A stretch of 34,724 nt of DNA from Desulfobacteraceae bacterium (lineage in GTDB: Bacteria > Desulfobacterota > Desulfobacteria > Desulfobacterales > JAABRJ01). Both the position numbers and the translations under genes were made by a program. The stretch covers positions 1 to 34,724 of the forward strand of contig JAJDNY010000028.1 in NCBI GenBank assembly GCA_022340425.1. The letters run 5' to 3'. The notes beneath the pieces were generated by a model. It saw nothing but the letters and a program-made list of their open reading frames with translations, was not told the origin of the DNA and made no database searches. This document shows positions 1-7,673 of the stretch, piece after piece. The first letter of the stretch is position 1. Every line of letters begins with the position of its first letter.

Positions 1-147
1 CTGGAAAAAGAAACCGTTCTGGGGCGTGAATTGGATGAGCTGATTCATTCCCTGCGGCCGGATTTCAGCCTTCCCGAGGCCCCGGACGCGGCCGAGACCC
101 CGCAGGAGCCGCCGCCTGGGGCGGAAACCGGACAAGCCCAGGCCTGA
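1..147 (+). CDS. ftsH: FtsH protease, C-terminal end (partial)
   Basis: An open frame enters from the left edge and ends at TGA 145-147, giving 48 residues. It begins LEKETVLGRELDEL, which matches the conserved ending of the peptidase domain of the membrane AAA+ zinc protease FtsH (usual pattern LLEKETL-x-G-x-E). A variable Pro/Glu/Ala-rich tail follows, as is common at FtsH C-termini. The AAA and zinc-site regions lie outside the window, so function rests on this short motif and on context: ftsH directly upstream of folP is a common bacterial arrangement. The folP start follows the stop after 3 bases, so the two are probably cotranscribed. Confidence 0.72.
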   Translation: MEKETVLGRELDELIHSLRPDFSLPEAPDAAETPQEPPPGAETGQAQA

Positions 148-150
148 TAC

Positions 151-1023
151 GTGAAATCCCACCTTCTTTCATGGGGCCGCCACCGCCTCGAGCTGGGTCG
201 GCATACCTGTGTGATGGGGGTTGTCAACGTCACGCCGGATTCCTTCTCCGACGGCGGCCATTACTTGGACCCGGCCGCCGCCATCGCCCACGGGGAGCAA
301 ATGGCCGCCGAGGGTGTTGGCATCATCGACATCGGCGGGGAATCGACGCGGCCGTTTTCCGACCCCATAACCCCCGAGGAGGAAATGGAGCGGGTGGTGC
401 CGGTGATCGAAAGCCTTGCGGCCCGCATCCGGCAGCCCATCTCCATCGATACCATGAAGGCTGCCGTGGCCCGGCGGGCACTGGCGGCTGGCGCGGCCAT
501 GATCAACGACATCAGCGCCATGACCTACGACCCGGAGATGGCGGAAGTGGCGCGCGCCTGGGACGTTCCGGTGGTCCTGATGCACATGCAGGGGACCCCC
601 AAGACCATGCAGGCCCGGCCGGTCTACAGCGATGTGACGGCCGAGGTCGGCGCCTACCTGCTGGCAGCCGCCGACCGGCTTCAGGCCGCGGGGGTCAAAC
701 GCCGCAGGATCATCTTGGACCCCGGGATCGGTTTCGGCAAGACCTTCACCCACAACCTGCTGCTCCTGAAGCGCCTCCAGGCTCTAACACAAATGGGCTA
801 CCCGCTTTTGGTCGGCACATCCCGCAAGTCGTTCATTCGCCATCTGGTCAAAGGCGACCAGAAGCCCGATCTGCATCCGGAGCACCCGCTGGTGGAAACC
901 GGCACACAGGCGACGGTCACGGCCGCCATCCTGGCCGGCGCCCAGATCATCCGCGTCCATGATGTCGCCAACACGATGGCAACCGTCAAGGTCATCGACG
1001 CCATCCGCAATGCGGAGGGGTGA
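151..1023 (+). CDS. folP: Dihydropteroate synthase
   Basis: This 290-residue protein condenses 6-hydroxymethyl-7,8-dihydropterin diphosphate with p-aminobenzoate to form 7,8-dihydropteroate in cytoplasmic folate synthesis. Both family signatures are visible: MGVVNVTPDSFSDGG near residues 22-36, and IDIGGESTRPFSD about 30 residues later. Further pterin-site segments are present: INDISAM, LDPGIGFGKT and GTSRKSF. Length is normal for the family. The start is GTG 151, three bases after the ftsH stop, without a strong Shine-Dalgarno sequence, so translational coupling is likely. The roughly 20 residues before the first signature fit the usual N-terminal strand, which supports this start. Identification is secure. 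Confidence 0.96.
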   Translation: MKSHLLSWGRHRLELGRHTCVMGVVNVTPDSFSDGGHYLDPAAAIAHGEQMAAEGVGIIDIGGESTRPFSDPITPEEEMERVVPVIESLAARIRQPISIDTMKAAVARRALAAGAAMINDISAMTYDPEMAEVARAWDVPVVLMHMQGTPKTMQARPVYSDVTAEVGAYLLAAADRLQAAGVKRRRIILDPGIGFGKTFTHNLLLLKRLQALTQMGYPLLVGTSRKSFIRHLVKGDQKPDLHPEHPLVETGTQATVTAAILAGAQIIRVHDVANTMATVKVIDAIRNAEG

Positions 1024-1070
1024 TCGCTGCGGGGCGCTTTGGGGTGGAACTCATCCAGAGGAAATAAACG

Positions 1071-1850
1071 ATGCTCTTGGTGATCGATGTCGGCAACACC
1101 AACACGGTGCTGGGAATCTACGACGGTTCGAGCCTGATTCGGGACTGGCGCATTCGCACCGAGCGCGACACCACCGAAGATGAATTGAATGTGCTGCTCA
1201 GCAGCCTTTTGGCGTCGGGGGGAATCGAGCGCGCCCGCATCGAGCGGAGCATCATCTCCTGCGTGGTCCCGCCGGTGGTCAAAATTCTGGATGCCTTCTG
1301 CCGCCGCTACCTGGGGCACGCCCCCCGCTGGGTGGATGCCCGCTCGGTTGGGATGATGCCCATCCGCTATCACAACCCGGCGGAAATCGGCGCCGACCGG
1401 ATCGTCAACGCGATCGCAGCCTATCAGAAATACCGCTGCAGCCTGATCGCCATCGACTTTGGCACCGCCACCACCTTCGACGTCATCTCGGAAAAGGGGG
1501 AATACCTGGGCGGAGCCATCAGCCCCGGCATTATGATCTCCGCGGAAGCCCTGTTTCGCAAAGCCTCCAAACTGCCGCGGGTGGAAATTTTCACGCCGCC
1601 GCAGACGGCCATCGGCAAGGACACCATCAGCAGCATTCAGGCCGGGATTATCTTTGGATATGCCGCCATGGTGGACGGCATGGTGCGGCGGATGAAAGCC
1701 GAGCTGGACACCAGCCCGCGGGTCATTGCCACCGGCGGGCTGGCCGACCTGATGGTCACGGTCGCCGAAACGATCGAGGCCACGGAGAAAAATTTAACCT
1801 TGGAGGGCTTGCGGCTTTTGAGCCAGAGGCTTGAGGATGATGCAAGTTGA
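1071..1850 (+). CDS. coaX: Type III pantothenate kinase
   Basis: This 259-residue protein phosphorylates pantothenate with ATP, the first committed step of coenzyme A synthesis. Type III enzymes belong to the ASKHA superfamily. The phosphate-binding segment LLVIDVGNTNTVLGIYDG is at the extreme N-terminus, GADRIVNAIAAY is in the middle (substrate site with catalytic Asp), and DFGTATTFDVI is the second ATP-binding motif. ATG 1071 is preceded by AGAGGA at a good distance. It lies 47 bases downstream of folP on the same strand and is probably in the same housekeeping operon. Length and motifs are typical. Confidence 0.96.
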   Translation: MLLVIDVGNTNTVLGIYDGSSLIRDWRIRTERDTTEDELNVLLSSLLASGGIERARIERSIISCVVPPVVKILDAFCRRYLGHAPRWVDARSVGMMPIRYHNPAEIGADRIVNAIAAYQKYRCSLIAIDFGTATTFDVISEKGEYLGGAISPGIMISAEALFRKASKLPRVEIFTPPQTAIGKDTISSIQAGIIFGYAAMVDGMVRRMKAELDTSPRVIATGGLADLMVTVAETIEATEKNLTLEGLRLLSQRLEDDAS

Positions 1851-1921
1851 CTGAACGTTGAAAATGCGATTTCTGGATTGCGCAAGTCTCGGGGGATGAG
1901 AGGCGCTTCAGCCGAAGGCGG

Positions 1922-2083
1922 CTACTTCATACCCATCTGCTCTTCCAGTTCGGCAATCTCCTTTTGCAGGGCCTCTTTCTCCGCCGCCGTCAGGGAATCA
2001 TCCGTAAACCGGCGGCGCAGGCTCAACAACAGCATCTCTTCACGGTATTCATGGCAGGTGTAGCGGTTCGGAGAATCGGCCAT
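1922..2083 (-). CDS. Small conserved-looking hypothetical protein (53 aa)
   Basis: A short frame begins with ATG at 2083-2081 and ends with TAG at 1924-1922. It encodes MADSPNRYTCHEYREEM followed by LLLSLRRRFTDDSLTAAEKE and a Glu/Lys-rich helix ending EEQMGMK. A GGGAG ribosome site lies 9 bases before the ATG. The C-terminal half has heptad-like Leu/Ile spacing and high charge, suggesting a short coiled coil. I do not recognise the family. It is the last gene of the minus-strand pilT group and converges on coaX. Evidence for coding is the ribosome site, the codon pattern and the lack of any competing frame; function is unknown. Confidence 0.66.
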   Translation of the reverse strand: MADSPNRYTCHEYREEMLLLSLRRRFTDDSLTAAEKEALQKEIAELEEQMGMK

Positions 2084-2180
2084 CTAAGAAAACTCCCTGC
2101 GCTTCGGCGGGCGGGCGGCGCTACGGGCGGTTTCTCCCCCCAGGCCCGGCTTTCCCGTTGCGCCCAAGAACATCCCGACT

Positions 2181-2843
2181 TCAGGCCCGCCCGACGGCCT
2201 CAAGGGAGTCGTTGAAAACCCGGTAGAAGAGGTCCCGCTCGGTCAGTCCGCGCCCTAAAATGCCGCCGATCTGGTTCAGATTGCGGCTGTTGATGATCAT
2301 GTTGACGCTCTTGCTGAACGCCATGAACTGGTCCATGGTGCGGTAGCGCCGGCTGATCATCGCCACGAAGGTCTTGCGCCGCACCGCCATGCTGAGGCGC
2401 TCGAGGTAGATCAGAACCCCGTTGTCGTCGGGATTGGCGGTGTCAAAGGCTTCATTGACGATCACCAGATCATAGTCGTGGTAGCGCATGCGCTTGAGGG
2501 CGTCCCGGGTATTTTCCGCTTCGGTGATGTGGTACTCCATGATTTTCAAAACCTCACAAACCTTCTTTATCACCTCTGGGCTTTCTTCGCAAATCAAAGC
2601 GGTTTTGCCCTCTTCCTCGACAAAGTTAAACGGGCTGTCGGTATAGCCTTCCAGGGATGCGGGGGCGGCTTCGACACAGGCCGGCTCCGGTTCCGATGCT
2701 GGGGGCGCAGCGGGAAGTTGGTTGGCGCCGACGACGATTGCGGCCTTGCAGCGGGGGCAGCGCAGGGTTGCCGTCCGGTCGGGCCTGATTTTATCGTCGG
2801 CGATACGAAACTTGCTCTTACACGTTTTACAGATGATCTCCAT
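2181..2843 (-). CDS. Zinc-ribbon protein with degenerate receiver domain
   Basis: This 220-residue protein opens with an MJ0042-type zinc ribbon: CxxC at Cys5/Cys8 and a second CxxC at Cys29/Cys32. A low-complexity Pro/Ala/Glu linker (about residues 42-65) leads to a CheY-like fold at about 78-200. The receiver is degenerate. The strand that normally ends in the phosphoacceptor Asp reads LVIVNEAFD, placing Asn130 at that site, and the usual N-terminal acidic pair is replaced by CEES. It is therefore probably a protein-interaction module rather than a phosphorylated switch. It lies 41 bases downstream of a PilT-type ATPase, so a role with type IV pilus retraction is plausible but inferred. A GGGGAA ribosome site precedes ATG 2843. 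Confidence 0.8.
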   Translation of the reverse strand: MEIICKTCKSKFRIADDKIRPDRTATLRCPRCKAAIVVGANQLPAAPPASEPEPACVEAAPASLEGYTDSPFNFVEEEGKTALICEESPEVIKKVCEVLKIMEYHITEAENTRDALKRMRYHDYDLVIVNEAFDTANPDDNGVLIYLERLSMAVRRKTFVAMISRRYRTMDQFMAFSKSVNMIINSRNLNQIGGILGRGLTERDLFYRVFNDSLEAVGRA

Positions 2844-2884
2844 GGTCAGATTCCCCTTTTTTTCGAATACAGGCCAGCGCGCGC

Positions 2885-4072
2885 TTAAAATCCCATGGCG
2901 CTGGGCTGATGCTTGCGGGTGTATTCGCGATCCAACTGGAGTTGCTGGATATCGGTGGTCGACTCCCCGCGGGCGCTCTTGACCATGTCGATGCCACGCC
3001 CCACGATGCCCCGGCGCGAGGCGTAGCCCAGGGCCGTATCGCGGGTAATCAGCCCCTGTTCGTAAAGGCTTACGATATAATCGTCGAAAGTGGTCATCCC
3101 GAAGGGCCGGCCATCCTGCATGATCTCGTAGAAGGTTTTGCCTTCCGACTCGCCGTTGAGGATCGAATCCTTGACCCGCAGGTTGGTGCGCAGCACTTCA
3201 AAGGCCGCCACCCGCCCCCCACCGACCTTGGGAAGAAGCCGCTGCCCGACAATCCAGCGCAGCGTGTCGGCCAGCCGGATCCGGATCTGGTTCTCCTCTT
3301 CGGTTTTGAACATCCCCAGAATACGGTTGATGGTCTGACCGGCGTCGACGGTGTGCAGCGTGGTCAACACCAGATGGCCGGTTTCCGCCGCGCTGAGACC
3401 GATTTCGACGGTTTCCCGGTCGCGCATTTCCCCCACCAGAATTACCTTGGGTGCCTGACGCAACGCCGCGCGCAGGCCGTGGGCGAAACTGTCGAAGTCG
3501 GTTCCAAGTTCGCGCTGGTTAAAGGTCGATTTTTTGTGGGGGTGCTGATACTCGATGGGATCCTCGAGGGTCACCACGTGAACGGATTTTTTTTCGTTGA
3601 TTTCGTCCAGAATGGCGGCCAGGGAGGTGGATTTACCGGAGCCGGTAGCACCGGTGACAAAAACGATGCCGTTTCTTTCCTGGGCAATCTCGAAAAAGGA
3701 TTCGGGCAGGTTCATTTCCCGGATGTTGGGAACCTTGGACTCCAGCCGCCGCAGAACAATGCTGTAGTTTCCGGACTGGGAAAAGACGTTGACGCGGAAG
3801 CGGGCCTTGCCGGGCAGACTGTAGGAAAGATCGCAGGAGCCCTCACTGAGTAGCCGTTCGGTCAGGCGGCGGTCCTGGTTGATCAGGTTCAGGGCAAAGA
3901 CCTCGGTTTGAAAAGGGGTCAATTCCCGCAGCACATTTTTCAGGTTTACCGGCACGAGTTCCCCGGCGCTTTCCACCTGAAGGGTTTTGCCCACCGTCAA
4001 ATTCAGGTCCGAGACGTTGTTGTGGGAGTCTAGCATCTTGGTGAGAATCTGGTCGATTTCGTGTTTTTTCAT
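2885..4072 (-). CDS. PilT/PilU-type twitching motility ATPase
   Basis: This 395-residue hexameric secretion ATPase of the PilT/GspE family probably powers pilus retraction at the inner membrane. Walker A GATGSGKS is at residues 141-148, the Asp-box TLEDPIEY around 168-175, Walker B ILVGEMRD at 211-218 and the His-box up to TLHT near 241. The frame is open upstream to 4138, but ATG 4072 is chosen because AGAGG lies 6 bases before it and the upstream residues do not look family-like. It differs clearly from the neighbouring PilT: the N-terminal domain is more divergent, the C-terminus is longer and the AIRNLIRE-type motif is absent. This fits an accessory, PilU-like paralogue, but the symbol is left open. 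Confidence 0.88.
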   Translation of the reverse strand: MKKHEIDQILTKMLDSHNNVSDLNLTVGKTLQVESAGELVPVNLKNVLRELTPFQTEVFALNLINQDRRLTERLLSEGSCDLSYSLPGKARFRVNVFSQSGNYSIVLRRLESKVPNIREMNLPESFFEIAQERNGIVFVTGATGSGKSTSLAAILDEINEKKSVHVVTLEDPIEYQHPHKKSTFNQRELGTDFDSFAHGLRAALRQAPKVILVGEMRDRETVEIGLSAAETGHLVLTTLHTVDAGQTINRILGMFKTEEENQIRIRLADTLRWIVGQRLLPKVGGGRVAAFEVLRTNLRVKDSILNGESEGKTFYEIMQDGRPFGMTTFDDYIVSLYEQGLITRDTALGYASRRGIVGRGIDMVKSARGESTTDIQQLQLDREYTRKHQPSAMGF

Positions 4073-4176
4073 GCTGTGCCTCTTCTTGCTGACAGTACAA
4101 GGCGGGCTGCCCCGGAACGGACCGGAAGCCTGCCGCAAACCACGATTTTAAGCCAAAACCGCGCCGCGCCGGGCGC

Positions 4177-5259
4177 TCAGGCCTCGGTAAAGTCCGCTGG
4201 CGGATTGCGCAGCAGCGGCCTGAACTTGGCCTTGTCGTTGGCCTTGGCATAGGCATCTTCCGAATCGATCATGCCCTTTTTGTAGAGATCCATGATGGCG
4301 TCATCCAGCAGCTGCATACCGTATTTCTTTCCGGTCTGCATCATGGACGGCAGCTGGTGGGTCTTGGACTCGCGGATCAGGTTGCGCACCGCCGGAGTTG
4401 CAATCAGGATCTCGAGGGCTGCGCAGCGGCCGACCCTGTCCACGCGTTTGAACAGCACCTGCGCCACCACGGCCCGGATGCCATCGGCCAGGGTGGAGCG
4501 GATCTGGGCCTGTTCGTTGTGGGGGAAAACCTCGATGATGCGGTCGACGGTTTTCGCCGCACTGGTGGTGTGCAGGGTCCCGAAAACCAGATGTCCGGTG
4601 GAGGCCGCCTCGATCGCCAGCGAGATGGTCTCCAGATCGCGCATTTCGCCCACCAGGATGATATCGGGGTCTTCACGCAGCGCTCCGCGCAGGGCGGCAC
4701 TGAAGGATTGGGTGTGCATTCCCACCTCGCGGTGATTAACGATGCAGCTCTGGCTCTTGTGCACGAACTCGATGGGGTCCTCAACGGTGATGATATGGTC
4801 CTTGCGCGTGCGGTTGGCCTCATCGACGATCGCCGCCAGGGTGGTGGATTTACCGCTGCCGGTGGGCCCGGTCACCACCACCAGCCCGCGCGGCAGGGAG
4901 GCCAGACGCGGGATAACCGACGGCAGACCCAGTTGCTGGGCCGTCAGAATGGTATTGGGAATCTCGCGGAAGACGGCGCCGATTCCGTTTTTCTGCATGA
5001 AAAAATTGGCGCGGTAACGGGCAAGGCCCGGGATCTCATACCCGAAGTCGATATCCCCCCTTTCCTCAAAGCTCTTGACCTTGTCTTCGGGTGCAATTTC
5101 ATAGAGCATGCTTCGCAAATCGTCATCGGTCAGCAGTTTGTACTTGACCCGCTCAATATCACCGCGAATCCGCAAGGCCGGCTGCTGCCCGGAGACCAGG
5201 TGAAGGTCGGACGCCCCCTGGTCGTGCATCAATTTAAAAAACGCATCAATTTTCGCCAT
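4177..5259 (-). CDS. pilT: Type IV pilus retraction ATPase PilT
   Basis: This 360-residue protein hydrolyses ATP to depolymerise pilin fibres during twitching motility. Walker A GPTGSGKS is at residues 131-138, the Asp-box ITVEDPIEF at 157-165, Walker B ILVGEMRD at 201-208, and the His-box runs to GTLHTT near 232. The retraction signature AVRNLIRE (canonical AIRNLIRE) is at 290-297. The N-terminus SDLHLVSGQQPALRIRG is the standard PAS-like PilT start. The frame extends to 5568, but ATG 5259 gives the family length and has GGGAG 6 bases upstream. It is first in a minus-strand set with the PilU-like ATPase and the zinc-ribbon protein. Confidence 0.94.
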   Translation of the reverse strand: MAKIDAFFKLMHDQGASDLHLVSGQQPALRIRGDIERVKYKLLTDDDLRSMLYEIAPEDKVKSFEERGDIDFGYEIPGLARYRANFFMQKNGIGAVFREIPNTILTAQQLGLPSVIPRLASLPRGLVVVTGPTGSGKSTTLAAIVDEANRTRKDHIITVEDPIEFVHKSQSCIVNHREVGMHTQSFSAALRGALREDPDIILVGEMRDLETISLAIEAASTGHLVFGTLHTTSAAKTVDRIIEVFPHNEQAQIRSTLADGIRAVVAQVLFKRVDRVGRCAALEILIATPAVRNLIRESKTHQLPSMMQTGKKYGMQLLDDAIMDLYKKGMIDSEDAYAKANDKAKFRPLLRNPPADFTEA

Positions 5260-5622
5260 GAAACGCTCCCGCTGGCAAGGATTGAAAAGAGGGTTAAGGT
5301 TTCTTCCGGGCTTCAAACAAGCGCCGGATTTGCCCGTTGGGTGCAAAACGCCGATATTTAGACCGCTGGGGCGCGGGCTGCGCGGCCCAGGGCCGATACC
5401 GGCCCCGGCCCCCCGAAGGCAGCGGTCCGCGGACGGCGCGCAGGGGCGCCGCAGCGGCGACCCGTCCGGTTGACGGACGGATACGGCCTGCCGGGGGCAA
5501 AGGGTACTTAAGACATCGACAGCGGGATTAACTAGCTTGAGGGGAAAACGGCCTGACGTAAGGCCCACGGAAAGGACTGAACGGCGGCCGCGGCGAGAGA
5601 CGGCCGCAACCGGCTAAGGCCG
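5260..5622. other. Intergenic region between pilT and the DivIVA gene
   Basis: No convincing gene is seen in these 363 bases; the open frames here are extensions or shadows in very GC-rich DNA. Two perfect hairpins are present. Arms CCGTCCG (5462-5468) and CGGACGG (5474-5480) enclose a 5-base loop. Arms GCGGCCG (5584-5590) and CGGCCGC (5601-5607) enclose a 10-base loop. The second lies 16 bases beyond the DivIVA stop on the minus strand and could mark the end of that transcript, but no T-run follows it. The pilT promoter should lie in this stretch; I could not pick out a clear one. Confidence 0.45.
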
Positions 5623-6126
5623 CTACCTGGAGCGGGTGAGAAACTTGAGTTTGGAATCATCCTGGTCCATGGCGCCCATTTTGGACTGCCCCATCTCGAG
5701 CAGCTTGGTGTGGGCCTCCAACACCGAGCGGATCTGCACCTCTATCTGCAGGCGCTGGCGTTTCAACTCGGCGATATCTTCATGCAGTTGGGCCAGGCGG
5801 TTGTGGGCCCCGTTGAGCAGCTTCTGGGCGTGCACCTGGGCCTCGGCGGTGATCAGCTCGGCCGCTTTGCGGGCGTTTGCCTTCATCTGCTCGAGGACTT
5901 TCTGGGAGTTGAGCATGGCCCGTTTGAAGCTTTCCTCGCGCTCGCGAGAGCCTTGAACATCCTCCTTGAGACGTCGGTTTTCCTCCTGGAGGCCCTTGTT
6001 TTCCTGGCCGATGGACTCGAAGGCGTCCGCCATCTTCTCGAGGAAGTTGTCAACCTCACGGACATCGAAGCCGCGAAAGCGCAGGCGAAATTGCTGCTGG
6101 GCGATTTCAAGGGGGGTGATTTTCAT
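5623..6126 (-). CDS. DivIVA-domain coiled-coil protein
   Basis: This 167-residue protein starts MKITPLEIAQQQFRLRFRGF and continues DVREVDNFLEKMADAFE, the DivIVA/GpsB N-terminal pattern: a short membrane-curvature-binding segment and then the first coiled coil. From about residue 35 to 150 it is almost continuous charged heptads (QENKGLQEENRRLKEDVQ and similar), so a parallel coiled-coil scaffold is expected. Such proteins recruit partners to division sites or poles; the partner here is unknown. ATG 6126 is chosen over an upstream extension to 6270 because AGGA lies 6 bases before it and the family motif begins there. It follows the YggT-family gene by 43 bases, as is common in bacteria. Confidence 0.88.
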   Translation of the reverse strand: MKITPLEIAQQQFRLRFRGFDVREVDNFLEKMADAFESIGQENKGLQEENRRLKEDVQGSREREESFKRAMLNSQKVLEQMKANARKAAELITAEAQVHAQKLLNGAHNRLAQLHEDIAELKRQRLQIEVQIRSVLEAHTKLLEMGQSKMGAMDQDDSKLKFLTRSR

Positions 6127-6169
6127 GGCTGTTCCTAACCTTTTGGGATAAAAGGCCGCCGCCGGTTCA

Positions 6170-6466
6170 CTACAAGAGGGCCGCCATCCGGAAGAGGCTT
6201 TCCACGAGAAACTTCCGCAGAAAAATGACCACCAGAAAAACGATGATCGGCGAGAGGTCAAGTCCCCCAAAACTTACCGGCAATCGTCTGCGGATCTGGT
6301 AGAGCACGGGCTCGGTGACGCTGTTGATAAAACGCACAATGGGGTTGTAGGGATCCGGGTTGACCCAGGACAAAACGGCGCGGGCCACAACGATCCACAT
6401 GAAAAAAAGCAGCACGTAGTCGATGACCGTCGCCACCGCGATCAGAAGATTGCCGATGATAAACAT
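6170..6466 (-). CDS. YggT-family membrane protein
   Basis: This 98-residue integral membrane protein has two hydrophobic segments (about residues 5-30 and 70-90). Between them is the family signature WVNPDPYNPIVRFINSVTEP followed by VLYQIRRRLP. YggT proteins are small two-span proteins linked to division, envelope stability or osmotic tolerance; the molecular function is not settled. ATG 6466 has AAGGAA upstream. It is the first gene of a two-gene unit with the DivIVA-domain gene, matching the yggT-divIVA order seen in many genomes. Confidence 0.93.
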   Translation of the reverse strand: MFIIGNLLIAVATVIDYVLLFFMWIVVARAVLSWVNPDPYNPIVRFINSVTEPVLYQIRRRLPVSFGGLDLSPIIVFLVVIFLRKFLVESLFRMAALL

Positions 6467-6829
6467 GCCGGTCAGTTCCTTGCAGCAGGCTGAGCGTCAC
6501 CCCCCGGCTGGGGCATGGGGGCAGATGGTAATAATTTTAACAATTAAATATAGATGGCAAATAAGTCAAGGGGGTTGATACAAATTTGCCGCCTTCAAAA
6601 AGCGGCCCGCAGACGGCGGGGGCTAAATCCATTTTCTTTACAGCCCGCCCAAAACGCCTTACAGTGGATAGCGAAACGATGCGTGACCAATTCTCGAGAC
6701 CGCGGCCGGGTCGTTGTTGGTGCGGACAAGATTCGCAAACCAGCCACGGGTCTGAAGGCAACCCCGCGGGCGACCCGGTTGGACCCGCCGCGAGTGAACC
6801 GGCGGCTGACACCCCAAGGAGCAGGCAGC
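6467..6829. other. Divergent intergenic region, yggT / thioredoxin-fold gene
   Basis: This 363-base gap separates divergently transcribed genes. The part nearest yggT (about 6530-6575) is strikingly AT-rich in an otherwise GC-rich window and probably holds promoters. On the minus strand a TTGACT lies ahead of an AT-rich stretch, but no good -10 stands at 17 bases, so I do not annotate a specific promoter. An open frame running into the downstream gene from 6554 is rejected as coding because its composition is basic and family-unlike and the real start with a ribosome site is at 6830. Confidence 0.4.
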
Positions 6830-7300
6830 ATGCACTTCAAATGCACCCCGACAATCATCGGCCTTGCGCTCGTTCTTTTTTTCGGCGCCATAACTTCCGA
6901 GGCTTTCGCCGCCGGCAGCATCAATTGGCACTCCTACCAGGATGGGGTCGCCCTGGGCAAGCAGCGGAACAAGAAGGTGTTCGTGAATTTTTTCGCCGAC
7001 TGGTGCACCTACTGCAAACAGATGGACAGCGAGACTTTCGCCGATTCGGCGGTTGGCGCTTTTCTGAACAAGAATTTCATACCCGTAAGGGTGGACGCCG
7101 ACCGGGAGGCCCAGCTGGCCTCGGAGTATCATGTTCAGGGCCTGCCGGTGTCCACCTTCATCGGCGAGAACGGGGTGCTTATCGGCAGCCAGCCCGGTTT
7201 CATCGGCCCGGAGCAGATGATGCCGCTGCTGCGCTACATCCACTCCGACAGCTACAAAACGATGTCCTTGGAAAAATTCCTGCAAGCCCCGGGCAACTGA
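6830..7300 (+). CDS. Exported thioredoxin-fold protein
   Basis: This 156-residue protein has an N-terminal signal peptide (basic start, hydrophobic core LALVLFFGAIT, likely cleavage after AFA near residue 28). The thioredoxin domain follows: FVNFFADWCTYCKQMD carries the redox CxxC (Cys-Thr-Tyr-Cys), and GLPVSTFIGENG supplies the conserved cis-Pro. It resembles DsbD gamma-domain or Thioredoxin_7-type proteins that reduce or repair periplasmic thiols, for example during cytochrome c maturation. The start is ATG 6830, with GGAG 9 bases upstream. It has no operon partner on its strand. The specific substrate cannot be told. Confidence 0.88.
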   Translation: MHFKCTPTIIGLALVLFFGAITSEAFAAGSINWHSYQDGVALGKQRNKKVFVNFFADWCTYCKQMDSETFADSAVGAFLNKNFIPVRVDADREAQLASEYHVQGLPVSTFIGENGVLIGSQPGFIGPEQMMPLLRYIHSDSYKTMSLEKFLQAPGN

Positions 7301-7388
7301 GCCCCCCCATCGCAGGCCAGGCGCGGGATCCCCGGCAGACGTTCAGGCCCAGGTCCGCTCTATCCGGAAATCTAAGACAGCCGGGCGC

Positions 7389-7649
7389 TCAGCGCGAGGA
7401 CCGCTGGGCGCTGCGTCGCAGCAGCAACCGGATGCCCATGGAGGCGAAGGTCGCTGCGCTTAGAACCACCAGAAGACCCGGCACCCAGGCGGCTGCGGCG
7501 TAGGCCGGATCCTCCCGGGCGACCGGCAGGCCGAAAGCCCCGAAAATCGCCACTGCCGCCAAAAATCCCATGGAGGTCAGGCAGGCGTTTTCGCTGTCGT
7601 ACCAGGGAACGATGATTTTTCGAAAAACGGGATTCTGATCGAGTTTCAT
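7389..7649 (-). CDS. Small two-span membrane protein, unknown function
   Basis: This 86-residue frame starts MKLDQNPVFRKIIVPWYDSE. Two hydrophobic segments follow (roughly residues 27-43 and 55-74), then an Arg-rich tail, predicting a hairpin inner-membrane protein with a cytoplasmic C-terminus by the positive-inside rule. I do not recognise the family, though the N-terminal motif VPWYDSENAC recurs in small membrane proteins of sulfate reducers as far as I recall. An in-frame ATG two codons earlier (7655) is equally possible; neither has a strong ribosome site. The start is only 24 bases from the divergent lipoprotein gene. Confidence 0.62.
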   Translation of the reverse strand: MKLDQNPVFRKIIVPWYDSENACLTSMGFLAAVAIFGAFGLPVAREDPAYAAAAWVPGLLVVLSAATFASMGIRLLLRRSAQRSSR

Positions 7650-7673
7650 GATCATCAGGGTAGTGAAGACGGC

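Noticed and set aside
1910-1923. Hairpin AGCCG-AAGG-CGGCT near the end of coaX
   Set aside because: The 5-bp stem overlaps the stop of the minus-strand small gene and has no T-run, so it is not called a terminator.
5260-5568. N-terminal extension of pilT by about 100 codons
   Set aside because: The extension is Pro/Arg/Gly-rich and unlike PilT, while ATG 5259 has a good ribosome site and gives the standard family length.
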